Shown in pieces: positions 13,201 through 27,120 of a stretch of 64,000 nt of DNA (the first letter of the stretch is position 1; the number at the start of each line of letters is the position of its first letter). The position numbers were made by a program, and so were the translations under genes. Source of the DNA: Orientallactaga sibirica (Eukaryota; Chordata; Mammalia; Rodentia; Dipodidae); assembly GCA_036365145.1 (NCBI GenBank), contig JAEOAD010001370.1, forward strand, positions 124,001-188,000, given 5' to 3'. A model generated the notes under the pieces. The model saw only the letters and a program-made list of their open reading frames with translations, was not told where the DNA came from and searched no databases.

Positions 13201-13730
13201 AGCCATCTTCGTTGCCGAACAGTGTACTCTGTGGAAAAAAGCTAGTTCTGTTGTTGGGATCAGTTGCTTTCTTTTGAAGAGTATTGAGTGCAGCAAGTTC
13301 AAACTTTCCTTGGTCATGTAATCTATGAATATGTACAATTTGGTAGATTCTACTCATTTCTAAAGCAGTTTATTTAGGAAACAAACAGCTTCATTGCCGA
13401 GCACTGTACTGTGTGAAATGAGCTAGTTCTGTTCTTGGAATCACTTGGTTTCTTGCGAAGAGGGTTGAGTGCTGCAAGTTCAAACTTTCCTTGTTTGTGA
13501 AATCTAACAATATGTACAAGTTAGTATATTCGCCTTATTTCTGAAGTAGTTTGTTTACAAAACAAACATCTTCATTGCCAAATACTGTACTGTGTGATAT
13601 AAGCTAGTTCTGTTCTCGGAATCATTTGCTTTCCTATGAAGGTTGAGTGCAGCAAGTTCAAACATTCCTAGTTAGTGTAATCTAGTAAGATGTACAATTT
13701 AGTAGATTCGCCTTATTTCTAAAGTAGTTT
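10290..13730. repeat. second 11-monomer higher-order repeat (~1.99 kb)
   Basis: Corresponding variants are about 1990 bp apart: ATATTCCTAG at 10411 and 12401; the GTATAACTTAG / GTATGACTTAG units with ACCTGATTTC near 10621 and 12612; and the GAACCAAGCTAGTTGTG variant near 10886 and 12875. The monomer content differs from the 1.8-5.2 kb 11-mer, so equal unit length does not mean the same repeat. The right-hand copy merges into the start of the 28-mer HOR. Confidence 0.75.
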
Positions 13731-16700
13731 GTTTAGAAAAAAAATATTCATTTCAAAACACTGTACTGTGTGAACTAAGCTAGTTGTGTTCTCGGAATGA
13801 TTTGCTCTCCTAAGAAGACGGTTGAGTGCAGCAAGTTCAAACTTTCCTTGTTTGTCTAATCTAACAAGATTTACAACTTAGTGTATTCACCTGATTTCTA
13901 AATGAGTATGTTTAGAAAACAAACATCTTCACTGCCAAACACTGTACTGTGTGATATAAGCTAGTTCTGTTCTCAGAATCAGTTGCTTTCCTACGTAGAA
14001 GGTTGAGGGCAGCAAGCTCAAACATTCCAAGTTAGTGTAATCTAAGAAGATGTACAATTTAGTAGATTCACCTTAATTCCAAAGTAGTTTGTTTAGAAAA
14101 CAAACATCTTCATTTCAAAACACTGTAATGTGCAAACTAAGCTAGTTCTGTTCTCGGAATGAGTTGCTTTCTTACGAAGATTCTTGAGTGCAGCAAGTTC
14201 AAACTTTCCTTGTTTTTGTAATCGAACAAGATGTACAACTTAGCAGATTCACCTCATTCCTAAAGTAGTTTGTTTAGAAAACAAACATCTTCATTGGCAA
14301 ACACTGTACTCTGTGAATTAAGCTAGTTCTGTTCTCGGAATCAGTTGCTTTCTTACAAAGATGCTTGAGTGCAGCAAGTTCAAATATTCCTAGTTAGTGT
14401 AATCTGAAAAGATGTACAACTTAGTATATTCTCCTCATTTCAAAGGTAGTTTGTTTAGAAAACAAACATCTTCATTGCCGAACACTGTACTGTGGGAAAT
14501 GAGCTAGTTCTGTTGGAATCCGTTCCATACTTACGAAGAGTATTGAGTGCAGCAAGTTCAAACTTTCCTTGTCTGTGTACTCTTACAAGATTTGCAACTT
14601 AGTAGATTCGCCTGATTTCTGAAGTAGTTTGTTTAGAAAACAAACATCTTATTGCAGAACCCTGTACTGTGTGAAATGAGCTAGTTCTGTTCTCAGAATC
14701 GGTTGTTTTGTTACGAAGCATGTTGATGGCAGCAAGTTCAAACATTCTTAGTTAGTGTAATCTAAGAAGATGTACAATGTAGTAGAATTGCCTTATTTCT
14801 AAAGCAGTTTGTTTCGAAAACAATCATCTTCATTTCAGAAAACTGTTATGTGTGAAATGAGCTAGTTCTGTTCTTGGAATCAGTTGCTTTCTTACGAACA
14901 AGGTTTAGGGCAGCAAGTTCAAGCTTTTCTTGTTTGTGTAATCTAACAAGATGTACAACTTAGTAGATTCACGTCATTTCTAAAGTAGTTTGTTTAGAAA
15001 ATAAACATCTTCATTTCTGAACACTGTACTCCGTGAACTAACCTAGTTCTGTTCTCCGAATCAGTTCCTTTCTTACAAAGACGCTTGAGTGCAGCACGTT
15101 CAAATGTTGCTATTTAATGTAATCTAAAAAGATGTACAACTTAGTTGATTCACCTCATTTCTACAGTAGTTTGTTTAGAAAACAAACATCTTCATTGCCG
15201 AACACTGTACAGTGTGAAATGACCTGATTCTGTTGTCAGTATCACTTGCTTTCTTACGAAGAATTTTGAGTGCAGCAAGTTCAAACATTCCTTGTTTGTG
15301 TAACCAAACAAGATGTATGACTTAGTAGATTTGCCTGATTTCTAAAGTACTTTGTTTAAGAAAAAAACATCTTCATTGACGAACACTGTACTGTGTGAAA
15401 TGAGCTAGTTCTGTTGGGATTAGTTGCTTTCTTACGAAGAGTGTTGAGTGCAGCAAGCTCAAACTTTCCTTGTTTGTGTAATCTAATATGACGTACAACT
15501 TAGTAGATTCGCCTCATTTCTAAAGTAGTTTGTTTAGAAAACAAACATCTTCATTCCCGAATACTGTACTGTGTGAAATGAGCTAGTTCTGTTGGGATCA
15601 GTTGCTTTCTTATGAAGAGTGTTGAGTGCAGCAAGTTCAAACTTTCTTTGTTTGTGTAATCTAACAAGATGTACAACTTAGTAGATTCGCCTGATTCTTA
15701 AAGTGGTTTGTTTCGAAAACAAACATATTCATTGCCAAACACTGTAATATGTTAAATGAGCTAGTTCTGTTCTCGGCATCAGTTGTTTTCTTACGAAGAG
15801 TGTTGATGGCACCAAGTTCAAACATTCCTACTTAGTTTAATCTAAGAAGATGTACAATTTAGCAGATTCGCCTTATTTGTAAAGAAGTTTAGAAAACAGA
15901 CATCTTCATTGCTGAACACTCTACTGTGTGAAATGAGCTATTTCTGTCTTCGGGATCAGTTCCTGTCTTACGAAGCATGTTGAGTGCAGCAAGTTCAAAC
16001 GTTCCTTATTTGTGTAATCTAACAAGGTGTACAACTTATTACATTCGCCTCATTTCTAAAGTCGTTTCTTTAGAAAACAATCATCTTCATTTCCGAAAAC
16101 TGTACTGTGTAAAATGAGCTAGTTCTTTTCTCAGAATCAGTTGCTTTCTAACGAAAAGGGTTGAGTGCAGAAAGTTCAAATTTTTCTTGTTTGTGTAATC
16201 TAAGAAGATATACAACTTAGCAGATTCATTTCATTTCTAACATAGTTTATTTAGAAAACAAACTTCTTCATTGCCGAACACTGTACTCTGTGAAATAAAA
16301 TAGTTCTGTTCTCGGAATCAGTTGCTTTTGTACAAAGATGCTTGAGTGCAGCAAGGTCAAATATTCCTAGTTAGTGTAATCTAAGATGTACAATTTAGTA
16401 GATTTTCCTCGTTTCTATAGCAGTTTGTTGAGAAAACAAACATCTTCATTGCCGAGCACTGTACTGAGTGAAATGAGCTAGTTCTGTTCTTGGAATCAGT
16501 TGCTATTCTTGGGAAGAGGGATTAAGGCAGCAAGTTCAAACTTTCCTTGTTTGTGTAATCTAACAAGATGTACAACTTAGTAGATTCACCTTATTTCTAA
16601 AGTAGTTTGTTTATAAAACAAACATCTTCATTGCCAAACACTGTACTGTGAAATAAGCTAGTTCTTTAGGGATCTGTTGCTTTCTTACAAGAAGAGTGTT

Positions 16701-19700
16701 GAGTGCAGCAAGTTCAAACTTTCCTTGTTTGTGTAATATAACAAGATGTACAAGTTAGTAGATTTGCCTTGTTTCTAAAGTAGTTTGTTTAGAAAACAAC
16801 CATCTTCATTACCAAACACTGTAATGTGTTAAGTGAGCTAGTTCTGTTCTCGGAATTAGTTGTTTTCTTACCAAGAGTGTTGATGGCAGCAAGTTCATAC
16901 ATTTCCTAGTTAGTGTAATCTAAGAAGATGTACAATTTAGTAGATTCGCCTTATTTCTAAAGTAGTTTGTTTAGAAAACAAACATCTTCATTGCTGAACA
17001 CTGTACTGTGTGAAATGAGCTAGTTCTGTTCTCAGGGATCAGTTCCTTTCTTATGAACAGTGTTCAGTATAGCAAGTTCAAACCTTCCTTATTTGTGTAA
17101 TCTAACAAGATGTACAACTTAGTAGATTCACCTTATTTCTAAAGTAGTTTGTTTAGAAAACAACCATCTTCATTGCTGAACACTGTACTGTGTGAAATGA
17201 GCTAGTTCTGTTGTCGGGATCAGTTGCTTTCTTAAGACGATTGTTGAGTGCAGCAAGTTCAAACTTTCCTTGTTTGTGTAATCTAACAAGATTTACAACT
17301 TAATAGATTTCCTCATTTCTACAGTAGTTTGTTTAGAAAACAATCATCTTCATTTCCAAAAACAGTACTGTGTGAAATGAGCTAGTTCTGTTCTCGTAAT
17401 CAGTTGCTTTTATACAAAGAGGGTTTAGGGTAGCAAGTTCAAAGCTTTCCTTGTTTGTGTAATCTAACAAGATGTACAGCTTAGTAGATTCAGCTCATTT
17501 CTAAAGTAGTTTGTTTAGAAAAACAAACATCTTCATTTCCGAACACTGTACTGTGTGAAATGAGCTTGTTCTGTTCTCGGAATCAGTTGCTCTTATGAAG
17601 AAGGTTGAGTGCAGCAAGTTTAAACATTCCTTTGTTTGTGTAATGTAACAAGATGTACAACTTAGTGTATTCCCTGATTTCTAAAGTAGTATGTTTAGAA
17701 AACAAACATCTTCACTGCCAAACGCTGTACTGTGTGAAATAAGCTAGTTCTCTTTTGGAATCAGTTGCTTTCCTAGGAAGAAGGTTGAGGGCAGCAAGTT
17801 CAAACATTCCAAGTTAGTGTAATCTAAGAAGATGTACAATTTAGTAGATTACACTTATTTCTAAAGTACTTTGTTTAGAAAACAAACATCTTCATTTCAA
17901 ACACTGTACCGTGTGAAATGAGCTAGTTCTGTTGTCAGAATCAGTTCCTTTCTTACTAAGAGTGTTGAGTGCAGCAAGTTCAAACTTTCCTTGTTTGTGT
18001 AATCTAACAAGATGTTCAAAAGTAGTATATTTGCCTTATTTCTAAAGTAGTTTGTTTAGAAAACAATCATCTTCATTTCCAAAAACTGTACTGTGTGAAA
18101 TAAGCTAGTTCTGTTCTCGGAATCAGTTGCATTCTTATGAAAGAGGGTTCAGTGCAGCAAGTCTAACCTTTCCTTGTTTGTGTAATCTAACAAGATGTGA
18201 AACTTAGTAAATTCACCTCATTTCTAAAGTAGTTTGTTTAGAAAACAAACATCTTCATTGCCAAACACTGTACTCTGTGAATTGAGCAAGTTCTGTTGTT
18301 GGAATCAGTTTCTTTTCTTACAAAGACACTTGAGTGCAGCTAGTTCAAATATTCCTAGTTAGTGTAACCTAAAAAGATGTACAACTTAGTAGACTCACCT
18401 CATTTCTAAAGTAGTTTGTTTAGAAAACAAACATCTTCATTGAAAACACTCTACTGTGTGAAATAAGGTAGTTCTGTTCTGGGAATGAGTTGCTTTCTTA
18501 CTAAGACAGTTTAGTGCAGCAAGTTAAATCTTTCCTTGTTTGTGAAATCTAACAAGATGTACAAGTTAGTAGATTCACATCATTTCTAAAGTAGTTTGTT
18601 TAGAAAACAAACATCTTCATTGTAATAAACACTGTACTGTGTGAAATAAGCTAGTTCTGTTTTTTGAATCTTCATTTTGCTTTCCTATGAAGAGTGTTGA
18701 GTGCAGCAAGTTCAAACTTTCCTAGTTTGTGTAATCTAACAAGATGTACAATTTAGTAGATTCGCCTTATTTCTAAAGTAGTTTGTTTTAAAAAAAAATC
18801 TTCATTTCAAAACACTGTACTGTGTGAACTAAGCTAGTTCTGTTCTCAGAATGAGTTGCTTTCCTAAGAAGACGGTTGAGTGCAGCAAGTTCAAACTTTC
18901 CTTGTTTGTGTAATCTAACAAGATGTACAACTTTAGTGTATTCACCTCATTTCTAAAAGTAGTATGTTTAGAAAACAAACATCTTCATTGCCAAACACTG
19001 TACTGTGTGAAATAAGCTAGTTCTGTTCTTGAAATCAGTTGATTTCCTACAAAGAAGGTTGAGGGCAGCAAGTTCAAACATTCCCAAGTTAGTGTAATCT
19101 AAGAAGATGTACAATTTAGTAGATTCAAATATTCATTTTCCAAAGTAGTTTGTTTAGAAAACAAACATCTTCATTTCAAAACACTGTAATGTGCAAACTA
19201 AGCTAGTTCTGTTCTCGGAATCAGTTGCTTTCTTCAGTTGCATTCTAAGAAGAGGTTGAGTGCAGCAAGTTCAAACTTTCCTTGTTTTTGTAATCTAACA
19301 AGATGTACAACTTAGCAGATTCACCTCATTTCTAAAGTAGTTTGTTTAGAAAACAAACATCTTCATTGCAAACACTGTACTGTGTGAAATAAGCTAGTTC
19401 TGTTCTCGGAATCAGTTGTTTTCTTTACAAAGATGTTGATAGCAGCAAGTTCAAATATTCCTAGTTAGTGTAATCTGAAAAGATGTACAACTTAGTAGAT
19501 TCACCTTATTTCTAAAGGTAGTTTGTTTAGAAAACAAACATCTTCATTGCCGAACACTGTAGTGTTTGAAATGAGCTAGTTCTGTTGTTGGATCAGTTCC
19601 TTTCTTACAAAGAGTGTTGAGTGCAGCAAGTTCAAACTTTCCTTGTTTGTGTAATCTAACAAGATTTGCAAAGTAGTAGATTCTGCCTGATTTCTAAAGT

Positions 19701-22700
19701 AGTTTGTTTAGAAAACAAACATCTTCATTGCAGAAAACTGTACTGTGTGAAATGAGCTAGTTCTGTTCTCAGAATCAGTTGTTTTTTCTTACGAAAGATG
19801 TTGATGGCAGCAAGTTCAAACTTTCTTTGTTTGTGTAATATAAGAAGATGTACAACTTAGTGGATTGTCCTCATTTCTAAAATAATTTGTTAAGAAAACA
19901 AACATCTTCATTGCTAAACACTGTACTGTGTGAAATGAGCTAGTTCTGTTCTTGGAATCAGTTGGTTTCTTACGAACAAGTGTTGAGTGCAGCAAGTTCA
20001 ATCTTTTCTTGTTTGTGTAATCTAACAAGATGTACAACTTAGTAGATTCACCTTATTTCTAAAGTAGTTTGTTTAGAAAACAAACATCTTCATTTCAAAA
20101 CACTGTACTGTGTGAACTAAGCTAGTTCTGTTATCTGAATGAGTTGCTTTCTTATGAAGACTTTTGAGTGCAGCAAGTTCAAATTTCCCTGTTTAATGTA
20201 ATCTAAAAAGATGTACAACTTAGTTGATTCACCTCATTTGTAAAGTAGTTTCTTTTAGAAAACAAACATCTTCATTTCCCAACACTGTACTGTGTGAAAT
20301 GAGCTGATTCTGTTGTCGGAATCAATTGCTTTCTTACGAAGAATTTTGATGGCAGCAAGTTCAAACATTCCTTGTTTGTGTGTAATCAAACAAGATGTAC
20401 AACTTAGTAGATTTGCCTGATTTCTAAAGTAGTTTGTTTAGAAAAAAAACATCTTCATTGCAGAACACTGTACTGTGTGAAATGAGCTAGTTCTGTTTGG
20501 GATTAGTTGCTTTCTTACGGATTGTGTTGAGTGCAGCAAGTTCAAACTTTCCTTGTTTGTGTAATCTAACAACGTGTACAAAGTAGTAGATTCACCTCAT
20601 TTCTAAACTAGTTTGTTTAGAAAACAAACATCTTCATTCCCGAATACTGTACTGTGTGAAATGAGCTAGTTCTGTTGGGATCAGTTGCTTTCTTACAAAG
20701 AGTGTGAGTGCAGCAAGTTCAAACTTTCTTTGTTTGTGTAATCTAACAAGATGTACAACTTAGTAGATTCACCTGATTCTTAAAGTGGTTTTGTTTAGAA
20801 AACAAACATATTCATTGCCAAACACTGTAATATGTTAAATGAGCTAGTTCTGTTCTCGGCATCAGTTGTTTTCTTACGAAGAGTGTTGATGGCACCAAGT
20901 TCAAACATTCCTACTTAGTTTAATCTAAGAAGATGTACAATTTAGTAGATTCGCCTTATTTGTAAAGTTTGTTTAGAAAACAGACATCTTCATTGCTGAA
21001 CACTCTACTGTGTGAAATGAGCTATTTCTGTCTTCTGGATCAGTTCCTTTCTTACGAAGCATGTTGAGTGCAGCAAGTTCAAACGTTCCTTATTTGTGTA
21101 ATCTAACAAGGTGTACAACTTATTACATTCGCCTCATTTCTAAAGTCGTTTTGTTTAGAAAACAATCATCTTCATTGCCCAAAACTGTACTGTGTAAAAT
21201 GAGCTAGTTCTTTTCTCAGAATCAGTTGCTTTCTAACGAAAAGGGTTGAGTGCAGAAAGTTCAAATTTTTCTTGTTTGTGTAATCTAAGAAGATATACAA
21301 CTTAGTAGATTCATTTCATTTCTAACATAGTTTATTTAGAAAACAAACATCTTCATTGCCGAACACTGTACTCTGTGAAATAAAATAGTTCTGTTCTCGG
21401 AATCAGTTGTTTTTGTACAAAGATGCTTGAGTGCAGCAAGGTCAAATATTCCTAGTTAGTGTAATCTAAGATGTACAATTTAGTAGATTTTCCTTATTTT
21501 CTATAGCAGTTTGTTGAGAAAACAAACATCTTCATTGCCGAGCACTGTACTGAGTGAAATGAGCTAGTTCTGTTCTTGGAATCAGTTGCTCTCTTACGAA
21601 GAGGGATTAAGGCAGCAAGTTCAAACTCTCCTTGTTTGTGTAATCTAACAAGATGTACAACTTAGTAGATTCACCTTATTTCTAAAGTAGTTTGTTTATA
21701 AAACAAACATCTTCATTGCCAAACACTGTACTGTGAAATAAGCTAGTTCTTTAGGGATCTGTTGCTTTCTTACGAAGAGTGTTGAGTGCAGCAAGTTCAA
21801 ACTTTCCTTGTTTGTGTAATATAACAAGATGTACAAGTTAGTAGATTCGCCTTGTTTCTAAAGTAGTTTGTTTAGAAAACAACCATCTTCATTACCAAAC
21901 ACTGTAATGTGTTAAATGAGCTAGTTCTGTTCTTGAATTAGTTGTTTTCTTACCAAGAGTGTTGATGGCAGCAAGTTCATACATTCCTAGTTAGTGTAAT
22001 CTAAGAAGATGTACAATTTAGTAGATTCGCCTTATTTCTAAAGTAGTTTGTTTAGAAAACAAACATCTTCATTGCTGAACACTGTACTGTGTGAAATGAG
22101 CTAGTTCTGTTGTCGGGATCAGTTCCTTTCTCTTTAACAGTGTTCAGTATAGCAAGTTCAAACCTTCCTTATTTGTGTAATCTAACAAGATGTACAACTT
22201 AGTAGATTCACCTTATTTCTAAAGTAGTTTGTTTAGAAAACAACCATCTTCATTGCTGAACACTGTACTGTGTGAAATGAGCTAGTTCTGTTGTCGGGAT
22301 CAGTTGCTTTCTTAAGACGATTGTTGAGTGCAGCAAGTTCAAACTTTCCTTGTTTGTGTAATCTAACACGATTTACAACTTAATAGATTTGCCTCATTTC
22401 TACAGTAATTTGTTTAGAAAACAATCAACTTCATTTCCGAAAACAGTACTGTGTGAAATGAGCTAGTTCTGTTCTCGTAATCAGTTGCTTTTATACGAAG
22501 AGGGTTTAGGGTAGCAAGTTCAAGCTTTCCTTGTTTGTGTAATCTAACAAGATGTACAGCTTAGTAGATTCAGCTCATTTCTAAAGTAGTTTGTTTAGAA
22601 AACAAACATCTTCATTTCCGAACACTGTACTGTGTGAAATGAGCTTGTTCTGTTCTCGGAATCAGTTGCTTTCCTTCGAAGAAGGTTGAGTGCAGCAAGT

Positions 22701-25700
22701 TTAAACATTCCTTATTTGTGTAATGTAACAAGATGTACAACTTAGTGTATTCCCCTGATTTCTAAAGTAGTATGTTTAGAAAACAAACATCTTCACTGCC
22801 AAACGCTGTACTGTGTGATATAAGCTAGTTCTCTTTTCGGAATCAGGTGCTTTCCTACGTAGAAGGTTGAGGGCAGCAAGTTCAAACATTCCAAGTTAGT
22901 GTAATCTAAGAAGATGTACAATTTAGTAGATTACACTTATTTCTAAAGTACTTTGTTTAGAAAACAAACATCTTCATTTCCGAACACTGTACCGTGTGAA
23001 ATGAGCTAGTTCTGTTGTTGGGATCAGTTCCTTTCTTACTAAGAGTGTTGAGTGCAGCAAGTTCAAACTTTCCTTGTTTGTGTAATTGATCAAGATGTAT
23101 AAAGTAGTATATTTGCCTTATTTCTAAAGTAGTTTGTTTAGAAAACAATCATCTTCATTTCCAAAAACTGTACTGTGTGAAATAAGCTAGTTCTGTTCTC
23201 GGAATCAGTTGCATTCTTACGAAGAGGGTTCAGTGCAGCAAGTCTAACCTTTCCTTGTTTGTGTAATCTAAGAAGATGTGAAACTTAGTAAATTCACCTC
23301 ATTTCTAAAGTAGTTTGTTTAGAAAACAAACATCTTCATTGCCAAACACTGTACTCTGTGAATTGAGCAAGTTCTGTTCTCGGAATCAGTTTCTTTCTTA
23401 CAAAGACACTTGAGTGCAGCTAGTTCAAATATTCCTAGTTAGTGTAACCTAAAAAGATGTACAACTTAGTAGACTCACCTCATTTCTCAAGTAGTTTGTT
23501 TAGAAAACAAACATCTTCATATGAAAACACTCTACTGTGTGAAATAAGGTAGTCCTGTGCTGGGAATGAGTTGCTTTCTTACTAAGACAGTTTAGTGCAG
23601 CAAGTTAAATCTTTCCTTTTTTGTGTAATCTAAAAAGATGTATAACTTAGTAGATTCACATCATTTCTAAAGTAGTTTGTTTAGAAAACAAACATCTTCA
23701 TTGCCGAACACTGTACTCTGTGAAATGAGCTAGTTCTGTTTTTGGGATCAGTTGCTTTCTTACGAAGAGTGTTGAGTGCAGCAAGTTCAAACTTTCCTAG
23801 GTTGTGTAATCTAACACGATGTACAACTTCGTAGATTCGCCTTATATCTAAAGTAGTTTGTTTAGAAAAAAAAAACCTTCATTTACAAACACTGTACTGT
23901 GTGAACTAAGCTAGTTCTGTTCTCAGAAGGAGTTGCTGTCTTATGAAGACGTTTGAATGCAGCAAGTTCAAACTTTCTTTGTTTGTGTAATCTAAAAAGA
24001 TGTACAACTTAGTAGATTCGCCTCATTTCTAAAGTAGTTTGGTTAGAAAAGAATCATCTTCATTCCCTAAAACTGTTATGTGTGTAATGAGCTAGTTCTG
24101 TTCTCGAAATCAGTTGATTTCCTACAAAGAAGGTTGAGTGCAGCAAGTTCAAACTTTCCTTGTATGTGTAATCTAACAACATGTATAACTTGGTAGATTC
24201 ACCTCATTTCTAGTATAGTTTGCTTAGAACACAAATATTCATTTCTGAAAACTGTATTGTGTGAAATGACCTCGTTCTGTTCTTGAAATCAGTTGATTTC
24301 CTACGAAGAAGGTTGAGTGCAGCAAGTTTAAACATTCCACGTTAGTGTAATCTAAGAAGATGCACAATTTAGTGCATTCACCTCATTTCTAAAGTAGTTT
24401 GTTTAGGAAACAAACATCTTTATTTCAAAACACTGTACTGTGTGAACTAATCTAGTTCTGTTCTCGGAATCAGTTGCATTCTTACGAAGAGGGTTCAGTT
24501 CGCAAGTCAAAACTTTCCTTTTTTGTGTAATCTAACAAGATGTACACCTTAGTAGATTCACCTCATTTCTAAAGTAGTTTGTTTAGAAAACAAACATCTT
24601 CATTGTCGAACACTGTACTGTGTGAAATGAGCTAGTTCTGTTCTCGGAATCAGTTGTTTTCTTACGAAGAGTGTTGATAGCAGCAAGTTCAAACCTTCCT
24701 AGGTAGTGTAATCTAAGAAGGTGTACTGCTTAGTAGATTCACCTTATTTCTAAAGTAGTTTGTTTAGAAAACAAACATCCTCATTGCCGAACACTGTAGT
24801 GTTTGAAATGAGCTAGTTCTGTTGTCGGGATCAGTTCCTTTCTTACAAAGAGTGTTGAGTGCAGCAAGTTCAAACTTTCCTTGTTTGTGTAATCTAACAA
24901 GATGTATAAAGTAGTAGATTCGCTCTTTTCTAAAGTAGTTTGTTTAGAAAACAATCATCTTCATTTCCGAAAACTGTACTGTGTGAAATGAGCTAGTTCT
25001 GTTCTCAGAATCAGTTCCTTTCTTACGAAGAGGGTGTGGGGCAGCAAGTTCAAACTTTCCTTGCTTGTGGAATATAACAACATGTACAACTTAGTGGATT
25101 GTCCTCATTTCTAAAATAATTTGTTAAGAAAACAAACATCTTCATTGCTAAACACTGTACTATTTGAAGTAAGCTAGTTCTGTTGTCGGGATCAGTTGGT
25201 TTCTTACGAAGAGTGTTGAGTGCAGCAAGTTGAATCTTTCCTTGGTTGTGTAATCTAAGAAGATGTACAATTTAGTAGATTCACCTTAAGTCTAAAGGAG
25301 TTTGTTGAGAAAACAAACATCTTCATTTCAAAACACTGTACTGTGTGAACTAAGCTAGTTCTGTTATCTGAATGAGTTGCTTTCTTATGATGACTTTTGA
25401 GTGCAGCAAGTTCAAACTTTCCCTGTTTGTGTAATGTAACAAGATGTACAACTTCGTAGATTCACCTCATTTGTAAAGTAGTTTCTTTAGAACACAATCA
25501 TCTTCATTTCCCAAAACTGTACTGTGTGAAATGAGCTAGTTCTCTTCTCGGAATCAATTGCTTTCTTACGAAGACAGTTGATGGCAGCAAGTTCAAACAT
25601 TCCTAGTTAGTGTAATCTAAGAATATGTACAATTTCGTAGATTCACCTTATTTCTAAAGTAGTTTGTTTAGAAAACAAACATCATCATTGCAGAACACTG

Positions 25701-25860
25701 TACTGTGTGAAATGAGCTAGTTCTGTTGTCAGGATCAGTTCCTTTCTTACGGATTGTGTTGAGGGCAGCAAGTTCAAACTTTCCTTGTTTATGTAATATA
25801 ACAACGTGTATAAAGTAGTAGATTCACCTCATTTCTAAACTAGTTCGTTTAGAAAACAAT
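13731..25860. repeat. 28-monomer higher-order repeat (~5.07 kb), two full and one partial copy
   Basis: A rare A-run variant of the dyad (GTTTAGAAAA or GTTTTAAAAA, followed by TTCATTT) marks equivalent points at 13731, 18785 and 23860, giving offsets of 5054 and 5075 bp. Copies 1 and 2 correspond from about 15.1-18.7 kb to 20.2-23.8 kb at an offset near 5080. Copies 2 and 3 share private variants from about 19.5-20.6 kb to 24.8-25.86 kb (for example TGGATTGTCCTCATTTC at 19861 and 25095, and ACGGATTGTGTT at 20517 and 25749), but at an offset of about 5233. Copy 3 therefore gained one extra monomer. Similarity to copy 2 stops near 25.86 kb. Confidence 0.82.
16400..21500. other. indel-rich segment of the satellite
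   Basis: Against its sister copy about 5.08 kb away this segment carries many one- to several-base insertions. Examples: CTTACAAGAAGAG for CTTACGAAGAG near 16686, GAAAAACAAAC near 17520, CCTTTGTTTG near 17627, GTTCAAAAGTAG near 18010, TGAATCTTCATTTTGC near 18666, TTCTTCAGTTGCATTC near 19222, GTTTTTTCTTACGAAAG near 19780, and GTTTTGTTTAG near 20790 and 21147. The sister positions at 21.6-23.8 kb have the expected lengths. This could be lower-quality consensus sequence, or real relaxed divergence. Confidence 0.6.
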
Positions 25861-27120
25861 CATCTTCATTGCCGAACACTGTACTCTGTGAATTAAGCTA
25901 GCTCTGTTCTCGGAATCATTGCTTTCTTACAAAGACCTTGAGTGCAAAAAGTTCAAATATTCCTAGTTAGTGTAATCTAAAAAGATGTACAACTTAGTAG
26001 ATTCACCTGAATTCTATTGCAGTTTGTTTAGAAAACAAACATCTTCATTGCTGAACACTGTACTGTGTGAAATAAGCTAGTTCTGTTGTCGGGATCAGTT
26101 GTTTTCTTACGAAGAGTGTTAAGTGCAGCAAGTTCAAACTTTCCTTGGTTGTATAATCTAAGAAGATGTACAATTTAGTAGATTCGCCTTATGTCTATAC
26201 TAGTTTGTGTAAAAAACAAACATCTTCACTTCCAAACACTGTACGGTGTGAACTAAGCTAGTTCTGTTCTCTGAATGAGTTGCTTTCTTACGAAGAGGTT
26301 TGAGTGCAGCAAGTCTAAACTTTCCCTGTTTGTGTAATCTAACAAGATGTACAACTTAGTAGATTCACCTCATTTGTAAAGTAGTTTGTTTAGAAAACAA
26401 ACATCTTCATTGCCCAACACTGTACTCTGTGAATTAAGCTAGTTCTGTTCTCGGAATCGTTCCCTTTCTTACAAACACGCTTGAGTGCAGAAAGTTCAAA
26501 TATTCCTAGTTATTGTAATCTAAAAAGATGTACAACTTAGTAGATTCATTTGATTTCTAAAGTAGGTTGCTTAGAAAACAAACATCCTCATTGCCGAACA
26601 CTGTACTGTGTGAAATGAGCTAGTTCTGTTCTCAGAATCAGTTGTTTTCTTACAAACAGTGTTGATGGCAGCAAATTCAAACATTCTTAGTTAGTGTAAT
26701 CAAAGAAGATGTACAATTTAGTAGATTCGCCTTATTTCTAAAGTAGTTTGTTTAGAAAACAAACATCTTCATTGCGAAACATTGTACTCTGTGAAATGAG
26801 CTAGTTCTGTTGTCGGGATCAGTTGCTTTCTTACGAAGAGTGTTGAGTGCTTCACGTTCAAACTTTCCCTGGTTGTGTAATCTAACACGATGTACAACTT
26901 CGTAGATTCGCCTTATGTCTAAATTAGTTTGTTTAGAAAACAAACATCTTCATTTCAAAACACTGTACTGTGTGAACTAAGCTAGTCCTGTTCTCGGAAT
27001 GTGTTGCTTTCTTACGAAGAGTGTTGAGTTCACCAGGTTCAAACTTTCCTTGTTTGTGTCATCTAACAAGATGTACAACTTAGTAGATTTGCGTGATTTC
27101 TAAAGTAGTTTGTTCAGAAA
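25861..27120. repeat. satellite, short local periodicity only
   Basis: About seven monomers. The GTGAATTAAGC / CTTGAGTGCA / AATATTCCTAG type recurs near 25880 and 26420, a three-monomer step. No longer period and no gene is visible. Confidence 0.65.
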
